DNA of 64,000 bases from positions 27,429,431-27,493,430 of the forward strand of contig NC_059372.1 in NCBI RefSeq assembly GCF_019703515.2, written 5' to 3'. A model generated the notes under the pieces. It worked only from the letters and a program-made list of their open reading frames with translations, was not told where the DNA came from and searched no databases. Both the position numbers and the translations under genes were made by a program. How positions within the stretch are numbered: position 1 is the stretch's first letter; every line of letters starts with the position of its first letter. Shown piece after piece: positions 10,691-21,460 of the stretch. Origin of the DNA: Myxocyprinus asiaticus. Lineage: Eukaryota; Chordata; Actinopteri; Cypriniformes; Catostomidae.

Positions 10691-11632
10691 GAGCGTATGA
10701 AGGGAGCGTTGCTCATCCAACTGGAAGGGAGGGGGGTAATAGGCTTGTAAAGTGACTACCTACGCCTAAAAGGGGGTAGAGAGTACTTTGGGAATATAAA
10801 CTCTTTTCGGTCTCAGCGTGGCTCTAGATTTGCTCGGACCGAATTCCAGACAGGAGCTGTGCGTTGAGAATGCCTGCAGATCACTCACTCTCTTAACAGA
10901 CACCAGGGTGAGTAAGAGAGCTGTTGTCAGGGAAAGAGAACGCAGATCAACAGACTTGATGGGTTCAAAGGGGGCTTTAGTCAGCGCATTCAGCATCAAG
11001 GCCAGGTCCCATGTAGGGATTGTAGCTGGGCGAGGAGGATTCAATCGCCTCGCACCTCTTAGAAAGCTGACCACGAAACAGTGTCTACCTACTGGCATGC
11101 CCCCTACAGCTGCATGATTTGCCAAAATAGCAGCTACATATACTTTTAGCGTAAACGGAGTAAGACCTGCATCTAAGCAATCCTGTAAAAATTCCCAAAT
11201 TACAGAAATAGGGCAAATAATGGGATCGTCACATCTCGTAGATGGGGCTCTAGCGTGCAAAATTGTATTCTTTACCACCTGTGAGAGGTCTTCGTAATCC
11301 GACGTGACCCATTCAATGGCCGCACGTGTAGATTCCATAACTCCTGCCGCGAGTGCCAAATCGAGCCACGAGCCTAAGAAAGAAGGTCCCGTCTCAGTAG
11401 GATTTCCCACGGATGCACATGTAGGAGCTCCACTATTTCTGGAAACCACGGTTGATTCGGCCACCTCGGCGCGATCAGTACTACTGTTTCCATTTGCTCC
11501 CTGATTTTGGAGAGGAGTGGAGGAATGAGGCACAGCGGGGGGAATGTATACTTTTGACCCGTTGGCCATTTGTGAGCTAGCGCATCCACCCCCAATGATG
11601 CTTGTCCTGTCATGGAATACCACAGGGAACAA
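10691..11632 (-). pseudogene. DIRS tyrosine recombinase, N-terminal two-thirds
   Basis: In DIRS elements this enzyme recombines the cDNA circle into the genome in place of an integrase. The visible frame runs from SWLDLALAAGVMES through ARRLNPPRPATIPTWDL and LLTLVSVKRVSDLQAFS, where the first catalytic arginine (KRVSDL) is kept, to VYIPKVLSTPF. A stop follows, then a further stretch (VTLQAYYPPPF-like, CPVRALH) before the LINE junction. The HxxR box and catalytic tyrosine are missing. Confidence 0.7.
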
Positions 11633-12760
11633 TGTGAGGTCTCCTATTGTCGCCCTCCCAAACCTATTCCAGATCTACATGACCGTTAGGGGATGGATTT
11701 TCCACTCCTCTGGAATCACTCCCTGTCGAGAGAGCATGTCCGCTCCGAAATTCAGGGCTCCGGGCACATGGGTTTCCCGTAACGACAGGAGACGCTCGCC
11801 GCTCCATTTGAAGAGCTGCCGCGTGAGTATCATCATTGCTGGAGATCCCACACTGCCCTGGTGATTGATGTATGGCACTACCGACTTGTTGTCGGTACGA
11901 ATCAGAATATGATGCCCTGTCACTTCTGACTCAAATGCTTTTAGGGCTAAACTAACCGGCAGCATCTCCAAGCAGTTCATGTGCCAGGTTTGTTTCATAT
12001 TCATCCATTCCCCGAATGTCGGGCGGCCGTCGCATAACGCGCCCAAGTCCGTGTTGGACGCCTCTGTAGTGACTACTTTGCATCTGGAAACCTGACCTAA
12101 GGTGACCCCAGGCCAGTAAAACCCCAGAGCTGTCCATGGTGCTAACGCAGATAGACAGTGGTTGGTGACTACAACTGGTGGTTGAGCCAGCACTGCAGAA
12201 GTTTCATGTGTAATAGACCAAGGGGAGTGACCGCTGCTTCGGCTGACATAAGCCTGAGGAGTTTCTGAAAGCATTTCAGAGGCAGAGCGCTGCCCAATTT
12301 GAAACTCGCTGCCATGCTGCATATCGAGTGTATTCTCTCAGCCGAGAGCGAAGCGTGCATTGTTACAGAGTTCAAATGCAACCCCAGGAAGGATATTTCC
12401 TGACTGGGAATTAATGAGCTCTTCTCAACATTAACCCGTAGACCAACTGTATTCAAATGCGCGAGCAACGTCCCTGTGCGAGTGTGCCACAGCCTCTGAC
12501 TGTGCTAAAATAAGCCAGTCATCGAGGTAATTGAGTATGCGCAGCCATTCCACTTTCAGAGGGGCTAAAGCTGCATCCACACATTTCGTGAATGTGCACG
12601 GAGCGAGGGAAAGGCCAAACGGCAGGATTTTGGATTCATATGCCGTCTCCTTGAATGCGAACCTCAAGAAGTATCTGTGATAAGGAACGATCGGGATATG
12701 AAAATAGGCATTTTTCAGACCTATCGAGACAAACTAGTCATTCTGACGGATGTGTGCTAT
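11374..12760 (-). pseudogene. DIRS reverse transcriptase and RNase H, broken
   Basis: Read 3' to 5' on the plus strand, the frames give SIGLKNAYFHIP (motif A region, 12690-12730), LPFGLSLAPCTFTKCVD, NYLDDWLIL (YxDD-type motif, near 12530), then the thumb and an RNase H domain with RTDNKSVVPYINHQG and THVPGALNFGADMLSR. Motif A has glycine where the sister copy has the catalytic aspartate (SIDLKDAYFHI), and the next acidic position is asparagine. At least two frame changes split RT, thumb and RNase H. The enzyme is dead. Confidence 0.78.
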
Positions 12761-12989
12761 GATCTGATTTTGTCAACATTTTGAATGGGCGCTTTGACAG
12801 TGCACGATTCAGAAGCCTTAAGTCCAGAATTGGACGCAACCCATCGTCTTTTTTGGCCAAGGCTTTTTCGGGCAAATGGCCAGCTCAGATGGATCCAGAG
12901 GGGCCTGGAGAGTAGAGTGCTGCCGTTTCGGGGGGTGCTGCGCTGAAGTGGAGCATGAGTGGCTGGGCTGAGCGGCTGCACTGCCTCGT

Positions 12990-13464
12990 TTAGGCATGAA
13001 ATGCTTCATAGCCTGCTGCTGTCTGTAAGGGCTCCGATAGGGCTTCCACTACGTTGCCGAAGAGACCAGCGGGGGATACTGGTGCATCAAGGAGGGCCGA
13101 GTTGTCCCTCCAAAGGTGACAGTCTAGGGCAACCAGATTTCCCATGGAGCGCCCAACCACTCCGGCCGTGGCCTTTGTTGCTCTTTGCGCCAAATCGGTC
13201 GCGACTCGAAGTTCTTTAAACATGGTTGGGTCAGGACCGGATTCATCCATTGCCATTTGGAATTTTGGCCTGGTAGACCTGGAGCACTGCCATCATGTGC
13301 AAGGGGGCACCAGCTTGCCCAGCTGAATTATAGGTATGTCCCGCTAGTGTAAAAGTAAGCCGGCATGGTTTAGACAGGAGCAGTGGGCGGGATCTCAGGC
13401 CAGTTTGAGCCAAGGGACAAAAGTGGGCTGCTACCGCCTGTTCATTGGAAAGGAAGCTAGCCAT
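12990..13464 (-). pseudogene. DIRS Gag-like protein, frameshifted
   Basis: Two overlapping minus-strand frames give YNSAGQAGAPLHMMAVLQVYQ then ELRVATDLAQRATKATAG, SMGNLVALDCHLWRDN and LLDAPVSPAGLFGNVVE (each quoted in part). This pattern recurs in the Gag of fish DIRS elements. A frame change near 13250 separates the halves. Confidence 0.7.
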
Positions 13465-13801
13465 ATCCCATTTGGTCTCCGCGGTCGATGGATGTGAAGG
13501 TTGCAGTATTGGAGAGGCGCACTCATAACGAATATATGAACTATAGTCATATGGTATGAATTAACGCCTAATGAACCCAGTACGAAATGGAGTTTATTTA
13601 TAATGAAAGTACTTGTGACTTTATGGTAAATTATAATGGCCTGAATGCAGGCGGTTGTGTAAAATGATGGGAGCCCATCCCTAAAGGGAGGGGCATAAAT
13701 ATATATATTTGGCCAGTGAATAGGAAAGAGACGTTACGTCTAGGTTGTAAAACCTTGCGAATGTGTTTGAGAGGACCATCCTTCTGCAAAACTATAAACT
13801 A

Positions 13802-14580
13802 TATATTGCCAAAAGTATTCGCTCACCCATCCAAATAATTGAATTCAGGTGTTCCAATCACTTCCATGGCCACAGGTGTATAGAATGAAGCACCTAGGCA
13901 TGCAGACTGCTTCTACAAACATTTGTGAAAGAATGGGCCGCTCTCAGGAGCCCATTGAATTCCAGCATGGTGCTGTGATAGGATGCCACCTGTGCAACAA
14001 GTACAGTTGTGAAATTTCCTTGCTACTAAGTTTGGTGGAGGGGGGATTATGGTGTGGGGTTGTTTTTCAGGAGCTGGGCTTGGCCCCTTAGTTCCAGTGA
14101 AAGGAACTCTGAATGCTTCAGCATACCAAGAGATTTTGGACAATTCCATGCTCCCAACTTTGTGGGAACAGTTTGGGGATGGCCCCTTCCTGTTCCAACA
14201 TGACTGCGCACCAGTGCACAAAGCAAGGTCCATAAAGACATGGATGAGCGAGTTTGGTGTGGAAGAACTTGACTGGCCTGCACAGAGTCCTGACCTCAAC
14301 CCGATAGAGCACCTTTGGGATGAATTAGAGCGAAGACTGCAAGCCAGGCCTTCTCGTCCAACATCAGTGTCTGACCTCACAAATGCGCTTCTGGAAGAAT
14401 GGTCAAAAATTCCCATAAACACACTCCTAAACCTTGTGGAAAGCCTTCCCAGAAGAGTTGAAGCTGTTATAGCTGCAAAGGGTGGGCCGACGTCATATTA
14501 AACCCTATGGATTAAGAATGGGATGTCACTTAAGTTCATATGCGTCTAAAGGCAGGTGAGCGAATACTTTTGGCAATATA
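13802..14580 (+). mobile_element. Tc1-like element, internal deletion derivative
   Basis: The ends are perfect inverse copies of TATATTGCCAAAAGTATTCG and onward (about 26 bp). At 779 bp it is half of a full Tc1. The 5' region keeps the leader, then jumps near 14020 into the C-terminal half of the transposase. A solo LTR abuts its right end. Confidence 0.85.
14049..14501 (+). pseudogene. Tc1 transposase, C-terminal half
   Basis: The 150-aa frame starts [17 protein letters not shown] and carries the second catalytic aspartate ([13 protein letters not shown]) and the glutamate ([15 protein letters not shown]), ending KGGPTSY. The paired helix-turn-helix DNA-binding region and the first catalytic aspartate are deleted, so it cannot transpose by itself. 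The frame is otherwise open, consistent with a fairly recent deletion derivative. Confidence 0.85.
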
Positions 14581-14582
14581 GT

Positions 14583-14821
14583 TGTAGAGCCGAGGAGGGC
14601 GGGGCCGGGCTGGAATGAGACACACCCGGTCCCCAATCAGCCTGATGGGGTGCGCGAGGGATAAAGGCGGCCGGGGACGACAGTTCGAGAGAGAGAGAAT
14701 TGCAGGCAGCTGTACTGTGTGTTTTCAGTTGTGTGTTTTGTTTATGTTTTTTGGTTAATAAATTATTATTTAAGTTGTCAAGCCGGTTCTCGCCTCCTCC
14801 TTTCCACTGAACCACCTTACA
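14583..14821 (+). mobile_element. Solo LTR
   Basis: A 239-bp block starts TGTAGAGCCGAGGAGGG and ends CACCTTACA, with 5-bp duplications ATAGT on both sides (14578-14582 and 14822-14826). It has ATAAAGG near 14660 and AATAAA near 14757, as an LTR would. TG...CA ends and a 5-bp TSD fit a Ty3-type LTR retrotransposon whose interior was lost by LTR-LTR recombination. Strand is inferred from the AATAAA placement. Confidence 0.75.
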
Positions 14822-14826
14822 ATAGT

Positions 14827-15900
14827 GTATGTCTTGTAAGGACACATCATTCGTCCATGCCCATGAGGAGGCCATGCCTCTAGTTGAGTGTGCTTTAACA
14901 CCAATTGGGCAAGTCTTACCCTGCGACTCATAAGCCAGGGCAATTGCATCGACAATCCAGTGAGAGAGCCTTTGTTTGGATACGGACATTCCTTTTGTGC
15001 ATCCTCCATAGCATATAAAGAGCTGATAAGACAGTCTGAACTGGCGAGTATGTTCAATGTATGCATGTAGTGCAAACACAGGGCATAACAAATGCAATGC
15101 TTGTTCCTCATCCGAATTAAATGGAGGAGGGAAGAAGGCCTGAAGGTGAACCACCTGCACCTTGGAGGGCGTGCTTAGGATCTTAGGCACATTGCCTTTC
15201 CTGGGTTTGACAGTGGCTTTTGAAAGACCGGGGCCAAACTCCAGACATGAATTGTCGACTGATAGTAGGTCATCTACCAGTTTTACTGAGGCCAGAGCCA
15301 GCAGTAGTGCGGTCTTTATGGAGAGCATGCGCAAATCAACAGAGTCTAAAGGCTCGAAGGGAGGCCCTGCAAGAGCTTTTAGGACTAAAGTTAAGTCCCA
15401 AGTTGGGACTGAAGCCGGCTGAGGTGGGTTTATTCGTCTTGCTCTCTTAAGGAACTTTATGATTAAATCATGCTTGCCTATAGAGGCACCTATCATGTGT
15501 GTGATACGCAGATATTGTTGCCACATACACTTTGAGCACTGACAGGGTGAGTCCTACATCTAATCGCTCTTGAAGAAATATTAGAATTTCATGTATGGGG
15601 CATTTTACTGGTTCTTTCCCATGTAAGAGTCACCAATCAGTGAACACCTTCCATTTTAGCATGTAGAGGCATCTCGTGGACAGCGCTCTGGCCTGTAAAA
15701 CGGTGTTCATGACTGTATGCATCAGTTCTGCCACGTCTAGTGTGCCCCATTCAGGGGCCACATATGCAGGTTCCACAGCTGGGGCTGGGGATGCCAGATT
15801 GTGCTTTGCGCCTGAGAGAGGAGATCCCTCTTCAGCAGTATTTCCCATGGCGAGTTGTACAGCATCTCTCACTTCCGGAAACCATGGTTGGGCCATTTCG
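14827..15900 (-). pseudogene. DIRS tyrosine recombinase, truncated and mutated
   Basis: The N-terminal part (15630-15896) begins MAQPWFPEVRDAVQLAM; the main part (frame from 15526) gives INPPQPASVPTWDLTLV, SIKTALLLALASVKLVDDLL, then FPPPFNSDEEQALHLLCPV and KAHSTRGMASSWAW. The HxxR box (HSTRG) is present. The upstream catalytic arginine found in copy 1 (KRVSDL) is leucine here (KLVDDL). The frame breaks off at the solo LTR, before the catalytic tyrosine. The last residues of the open frame are LTR-derived and not part of the enzyme. Confidence 0.72.
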
Positions 15901-15903
15901 GCA

Positions 15904-16110
15904 CAATTAAAAAACCGTTTCCTTGTCCTCTCGGACTTTGCATATGACAGAGTGAATCAGGCATACTGGGGGAAACTTATATTTGCATTTTGCCAGCCAT
16001 TAGTGTGCCATTGCGTCTGCTCCCACTGGGGCTTGGGACTTCGAGTACCAGAGGGGACTGCACAACACCTCACTGGTAAAACGCAGGAGCTGTCCATGGT
16101 GCTAAAGCAG
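15904..16110 (-). other. Collapsed RNase H region of DIRS copy 2
   Basis: Copy 1 has several hundred bases of RNase H between the thumb and recombinase. Here the corresponding interval is only about 200 bp and lacks both the TDN and HVPG...NxxAD boxes, so most of the RNase H domain has been deleted. Confidence 0.55.
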
Positions 16111-17052
16111 CTATACAGCAGTGATAGTGATGCGCATGCGCCCTTGGCACCAAGCATGTTGTGGCACACGGCGCTTCAGCCAGCACTGAAGAGGTCTCAT
16201 GTGTAAGAGACCTAATGGAATGACGGATGCCGCCATAAATCCCAGTGCTTTCTGAAACAGCTTCAATGGAAGTGTTCTCCCCAGTCTGAACTGAGACAGA
16301 CACTGTAGAATGGCCTGAACCTGCTCGCTTATGAGGTGAGCACGCCCGCTAATGGAGTCGAGGCAGACTCCCAAGAAGGAGATCTGTTGGCTGGGGGAGA
16401 GCATGTTCTTTTCCCAGTTCACATTGAGGCCCAAGCTGTTTAGATGCTGAAGCAGTAAGTCTCTGTGCTGGCATATAAGATCCCCTGATTGTGCCAGTAA
16501 CAGCCAATCGTCGAGGTAGTTAAAGATGCGTATGCCGCTCAGTCTCGGAGGGGCAAGAACCGCATCGATGCACTTTGTGAAAGTGCAAGGAGCCAGAGAC
16601 AGTCCGAAGGGCAGGACTCTGAATTGATGCGCTGTTCCCTCAAACGCGAATCTCAAAAACATCCTGTGATGTCGTACAATTTGGATATGAAAGTACGCAT
16701 CCTTCAGATCTATCGACGCAAACCAATCGTGTGGTCGTACATGCAATAAGATCAGTTTCTGAGTAATCATTTTGAATGGGTGCTTTGCTAGTGCGCGATT
16801 TAAATGTCTCAGAACCAGGATTGGCTGATGTCCGCCGTCTTTCTTGGAACAAGAAAATAACGGCTGTAAAACCCTTTTTGTGCTTGACAATTTGGCACAA
16901 TCTCTAACATGTTTTTTACGATGAGATTGTGTATTTCGGCTCGTATACACTGGAGGGTCTTCGGGTGAAACCGTGGAAGACAGAACGCCATTGAAACGGG
17001 GTGGCCTGCATGCAAATTGGATCGTATAACCATGTTTGATCATTTTCTGCAC
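16111..17052 (-). pseudogene. DIRS reverse transcriptase, uninterrupted 313-aa frame
   Basis: The frame carries RT motifs in order: FSCSKKDGGHQPILVLRHLN, SIDLKDAYFHIQIV (motif A aspartate present), LPFGLSLAPCTFTKCID, NYLDDWLLLAQ (YxDD-type box) and WEKNMLSPSQQISFLG, then a thumb. The catalytic residues are all in place, unlike copy 1. RNase H and a functional recombinase are missing downstream and Gag is broken, so the element is not autonomous. Called pseudogene because it is a fragment of a polyprotein. Confidence 0.75.
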
Positions 17053-17463
17053 CCATTCTGAAATAGCCGTAAGGGCTCATCAAGCGTCCGCATAATAGGA
17101 CAGAGGGCAATTTGGTTTGCTCACCGTATTATATAATGCAACGCTCACTATAGGGAAGTGGTTGCACATAATGGGTGTGCTTTGAAGAGGAAAAGGGCTC
17201 TTTTTTGAGAATGTGTGAGCATCTCATGCATTTGCAATGAGTGCTCAATTCTTTTTTGCACTTATTGCATTTTTTATTGCTTTTTTGTGAGTGCAAGACA
17301 CAGAAACAACATTTTGAACAATATTGTGAACAACAATATTCCTTTCCTGACAAACAGTAGTGGGGAGATGGGGAACAGTGTTTTGTGTCTCCAATCGAGT
17401 CTTTTTGGAGCAGACCCAGAGGGAACCACGAGCTCTGCTTTCTGCTTGAAAGGGTTGTGCATA

Positions 17464-17772
17464 TCAGGAGAGCTTTTGCTGCGCGTGCTGATACGCAGGT
17501 GCCGGTGAGGCAGTAGGTATGGGGCTTTTAGTCGGGTGCTGGCTCGAAACAGAGCGAAGGCGAACAGGCTGTGATGTACTCCGTTTGGGCATAAAGTGTC
17601 TCATAGCCTGTGACTGCTGCTGAGTCATGACGTAACTCAGCAACTTATTCACAGAGCCGCCAAAGGGCTGCGGGGAATCAGGATGCTGAGGCCCGTTCAC
17701 CAGCGAAGCGTCAATCGGTGAGGCGGAGTGATGTTCGCTGCAGCACTGCAGGGGAGCAGAAAGTCTTCCCAC
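17464..17772 (-). pseudogene. DIRS Gag C-terminal remnant
   Basis: The 102-aa frame (CSEHHSASPIDASLVNG, then QQQSQAMRHFMPKR and RLRSVSSQHP) corresponds to the part of DIRS Gag just before RT; copy 1 has MKHFMPKRGSAAAQP at the equivalent place. A homologous DNA stretch recurs at 20620-20735. The interval 17053-17463 between this and RT contains no additional recognisable protein. Confidence 0.6.
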
Positions 17773-18047
17773 AAAGATTCTGCCCGCTGACTCGTGTATA
17801 TCGACAGCGAAGGTAGAGGGCTTCTAGACAAGAGATGATCGCTGTCTTAAAGGAAGAAATTCTGAGGAAATGGTGTTTGTGCACCCGTTTTTATAGTGGA
17901 CAGTTTCGCGCAAAAACAGGCGGGGCTCAAACACCATAGCCAATATTAGAATATTGGTGTTATTGTAGAGAGGTTTCAACTAGGCTGTGTAAGAAGACAC
18001 TCCCATATGCGTTAATAAACGCAATGTCAAGCGTACGGAGTCGTAAA

Positions 18048-18310
18048 GGAACCATGGTTTCCGCCACAAAAATTAAAAATGGATACTACGATAAAACCAT
18101 GGTTTTCATTGGAAAAAAAAACATGGTTATCACAATATTTCTATATTAAAACCATGCTTTCCACCAAAAAACATGGTTACCACAATATCACTATAGTAAA
18201 ACCATGATTTCTGCCACAAAAAAAAAATAAAAATAAAAAAATGGTTACTACAATGTTACTACAGTAAAACCATGGTTTTCGTCAAAAAAAAAAAAAAACA
18301 TATTTACCAC
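18048..18310. repeat. ACCATGGTT-type imperfect tandem repeats
   Basis: Phrases such as AACCATGGTTTCCGCCAC, ATGGTTACCACAATA and AGTAAAACCATGG recur at intervals of about 50 bp. The tract abuts the 5' end of DIRS copy 2. Confidence 0.55.
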
Positions 18311-18945
18311 AATAAAAGCTGTCCTGTATAAAAGTGGGTGTGCAAACACCATTCCTCAGAATTTTCTGACTGAGGGACAAGAGCACATCACTCGCACCTC
18401 AAAGAACTGAGTCTGTAGTGCGGCCAGCTTACGCAATGTTTCGTTCCCCTCGTCTCAGGGAACTGAGGTTGCATACGTAAACAAGACATTCCCTTACAAC
18501 TCAGTACACTTGAAATTGCGTCACTAAGCTGACACTATAGGGAACAGAGTCTCATCACGCCGCACTCCTGCAGAAGGCCGAAGCTCATCACGTACATACT
18601 GTATCGGCCTAGACGCAGTATATGGAGATTGAGGGGCTTGCAGGCTGTGTGCCACCACAAGATCCACCTCAAATTCATTCTGCTCGACCTCGCAGCCCTG
18701 CCGTGCCTCCTCGTGTGATCCCTCGGTTGGGAGGGCACGGAAGCTGAATCGTCCCTCAGATCGAGGGCGATTCGTGAGAGAAGCATCTTGAGACTCATGC
18801 CCTCAGCGAGGGCAGTCTGTCTCTGTGAGAGCTGTCTCTGAGTGGGCGTGGCCCAGACAGTGAATGAAGCTCTCATGCTGATCTGACGGCGGGATGTGTC
18901 CCTCGCATAACACTTATGGAACGACATCTTATGGAACGACATTTA
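18311..18945 (-). mobile_element. DIRS fragment with terminal region and Gag N-terminus
   Basis: 18370-18550 has DIRS-terminus-like DNA (TTCGTTCCCCTCGTCTCAGG, GGAACTGAGGTTGCATACG, GACACTATAGGGAACAGAG). 18535-18942 on the minus strand is a Gag N-terminal remnant: one frame reads CLGHAHSETALTETDC and another EGMSLKMLLSRIAL, so a frame change splits the motif. It may be part of copy 2 or a separate copy. Confidence 0.55.
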
Positions 18946-18984
18946 AAAAAAAAAATGTGTACACGTAAGCAGCTCTTTTAGTTA

Positions 18985-19318
18985 TATATACAGCCACAAC
19001 ATTAAAACCACCTGCCTAATATTGTGTAGGTCCCCCTCGTGCAACCAAAACAGCACCAACCCCCATCTCAGAATAGCATTCTGAGATGATATTCTTCTCA
19101 CCACAATTGTACAGAGCGGTTATCTGAGTTACCGTAGCCTTTGTTAGTTCAAATCAGTCTGGCCATTCTCTGCTGACCTCTCTCATCAACAAGGCATTTC
19201 CGTCCACAGAACTGCCGCTCACTGGATGTTTTTTGTTTTTGGCACCATTCGGAGTAAATTCTAGAGACTGTTGCGTGTGAAAATCCCAGGAGATCAGCAG
19301 TTACAGAAATACTCAACA
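18985..19318 (-). repeat. Tc1-like deletion derivative (fragment)
   Basis: The fragment begins ACAGCCACAACATTAAAACC and runs through ATTCTGAGATGATATTCT, GTACAGAGCGGTTATCTGAG and GGAGATCAGCAGTTACAGA. It is homologous to 55055-55290 of the fold-back Tc1 element and, on the minus strand, encodes the N-terminal end of that transposase family. It ends abruptly where another Tc1 fragment starts. Confidence 0.6.
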
Positions 19319-19319
19319 T

Positions 19320-19735
19320 TCAAACTCAGTGCCTCTGTTTGACATCATGGGAAAATCAAAGGAAATCAGCCAAGATCTCAGCAAAATAAATTGTGGACCT
19401 CCACAAGACTGGTTCATCCTTGGGAGCAATTTCCAAATGCCTGAAGGTACCACGTTCATCTGTACAAACAACAATACACAAGAATAAACACAATGGGACC
19501 ATGCAGCCATCATACCACTCAGGAAAGAGATGCATTCTGTCTCTTAGAGACGAACGTAGTTTGGTGCAAAAAGTGCAAATCAATCCCAGAACAACAGCAA
19601 AGGACCTTGTGAAGATGCTGGAGGAAACAGGTAGACAAGTATCTATATCCACAGTAAAACGAGTCCTATATCGACATAACCTGAAAGGCTGCTCAGCAAG
19701 GAAGAACCCACTGCTCCAAACCGGCATATAAAAGC
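19320..19735 (+). pseudogene. Tc1 transposase N-terminal DNA-binding region
   Basis: The DNA gives MGKSKEISQDL then, after a frame change, KTGSSLGAISKCLKVPRSSV (first helix-turn-helix), SLVQKVQINPRTTAKDLVKM and STVKRVLYRHNLKG (second helix-turn-helix). These are the paired DNA-binding helices of Tc1 transposases. The catalytic DDE domain is absent and the fragment stops before a short CA run near 19775. Confidence 0.75.
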
Positions 19736-19781
19736 CAGACTACAGTTTGCAAGTGCACAGTTTGTAATATACACACACACA

Positions 19782-20615
19782 CTAGTGCTGTCGCAGTTAA
19801 TGCGTTAACGAAAAATTTGTTTAATGCCACTAATTTTTTTAACGCCGTTAATGTGTAATATGACCCTTTGAACAAACCGTAGTTCATGGGAAGAGAGTCA
19901 GTTCGGGAAAACAGATGGTGGGATGCTGAGACCAGCTGCAAGCATTTTATCAATGTAGCACAGCGGTAGAACATGCCCGCAAAGCACAGATATAGCTCCT
20001 AACATTGTAACATCATTGCTGCGGCAAGACAGCTGCCATTTGAACACCAGCCTTGCACTGCGAGGCGAGGTGCGAGCGCGAGGCGATCATCTGTGTTCTG
20101 CAACTGCTACCGGGTCCTTGAATAGCATATAATGTGGGAGTAAGGGCAGCCGGTGTAGTTTCTGCTGCCCCCCTAGGGAGATGGTGCCTTACACAGACTA
20201 CGTCATATGCGTATAGGGAGCGGCGGTACTGATTACCGGCTAACGGAAACCCTGCTGCTGTTTTCAAGGTTCTGTCACAGCGTCTCTGCTTGATAGTGCA
20301 CTAGCCAATGCAGAAGTTGGAGACATTGCTGGAACCGTATTTTGTACAGAGTTGTCAATTGTAAATGACAGTGCAGATGTTTTTCATGTCTGTCAAAACT
20401 CTTTGTTTTGTGAAGAAGCAAATAAATCCTGTCATAATACACTTATAACTATCATATTTTGTACATAATTGTGCAGTGTTCATTTTCTGTGGTTCAACTC
20501 TGTTGGTGGGCTAGGTTTTGTGTGAATTACTGAAAAATACATCTGAATGAAGCATATTTTGTCCACTCATGTTTATAAAGATATTGCGATTAATCGCGAC
20601 TACAAAAAAATCAAT
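19782..20615. repeat. Probable hAT-type repeat with ATTAACGCG ends
   Basis: The left end reads AGTGCTGTCGCAGTTAATGCG then TTAACG; the right part reads GCGATTAATCGCGACTAC. Such AGxGCTGTC...ATTAACGCG ends are common in fish hAT-like repeats. The final terminus is missing or degenerate and I see no TSD. No transposase. Confidence 0.45.
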
Positions 20616-20619
20616 GTGA

Positions 20620-20735
20620 ATTAGGATGCTGAAGCGGCCCATTCACCAGCGAAGCGTCAAGCAGTGAGGCGAAGTAAATGTTCGCTGGAACACTGCAGGG
20701 GAGCGGAGAGACTTCTCATAAATCCTGAACACACA
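20620..20735 (-). repeat. DIRS Gag-region fragment
   Basis: The stretch AGGATGCTGAAGCGGCCC, ACCAGCGAAGCGTCAAG, GTTCGCTGGAACACTGCAGG matches 17681-17770 of DIRS copy 2. It is a short isolated remnant. Confidence 0.65.
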
Positions 20736-21460
20736 AACTAAAACTCACAGTTATAACAGAATGCACTGGGTGGCGCTGTTAAATGTGGACACAAGTTGAT
20801 CACATTTGATGAGCAAACCATTCTGTCAGTACGTTTAGATGGACACCAAAAAGCGGGTTATTGCGAGAATGTGGCTTACTGTGAGAAAGCTGGGTTCCAG
20901 TTTAATTAAATGTACAGTATAAGCAGTGTACTCTTTACTCCCGTATATGTGCAACTCATCAGAAAGCAGGGTCCCCGTTGCAACGTATCACCTGCGACGC
21001 TTCTGTAAACAACAAACAGGGCATCCGAGAAAGAGTTTGCTAGCGGAGGAACATTCCATCAATTAAACTGGTGTGTATAAATGAGTATAGTTTACTGAGC
21101 ATGTGGATATGCTTGTTTTTCTCAACAAAAACATGACAAGACACAATATAAACATAACTATTATATGCCGAGTGTTTATAGTCCTCCTGTATGTTAATTG
21201 CGTCAGTCTACTTTATTGTTTTCACGCATTGCTTGTTTAAATGTTTTCAACAAAAAAAAACACAGGATATAAATATAAGCTTGTTTTGGATGTAATTAGA
21301 AGCTTGTTTTTTTAAATGGTGATGCAACCTTTGATTAAAAAAATAATTTTACAATGTCTCTTTCTCATTAATTACCTTCATTTAAATAAAAGAATATTCG
21401 AGTATTCGTTTTTTATTAGCTTAAATATTCGAATACCAAATTATTGATGAATGTCCATCC
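20736..21460. other. Non-coding repeat-rich interval
   Basis: No gene was recognised. The segment around 20930-21050 (CTCTTTACTCCCGTATATG, GTAAACAACAAACAGGGCATC) resembles 61500-61610, suggesting an interspersed DNA repeat present twice in the window. Confidence 0.45.

Larger units (their letters stand above)
10681..13796 (-). mobile_element. DIRS-type retrotransposon, copy 1 (decayed, 3' truncated)
   Basis: On the minus strand the order is Gag, reverse transcriptase, RNase H, tyrosine recombinase, the DIRS arrangement with no integrase or protease. Many frame changes break the proteins. The recombinase ends at about 10690 where LINE sequence starts. The segment 13500-13796 has no protein and looks like the 5' terminal region; a Tc1 element starts at 13802. 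Confidence 0.75.
14827..18060 (-). mobile_element. DIRS-type retrotransposon, copy 2
   Basis: Same order on the minus strand as copy 1: 5' region (17830-18060), Gag remnant, RT, a shortened RNase H region, and tyrosine recombinase cut by the Tc1/LTR insertions. Protein similarity to copy 1 is clear but far from identity, so the two are different subfamilies rather than one recent duplication. Confidence 0.75.

Noticed and set aside
20013..20267. 84-codon minus-strand frame
   Set aside because: It falls in a probable hAT repeat and shows no recognisable domain.
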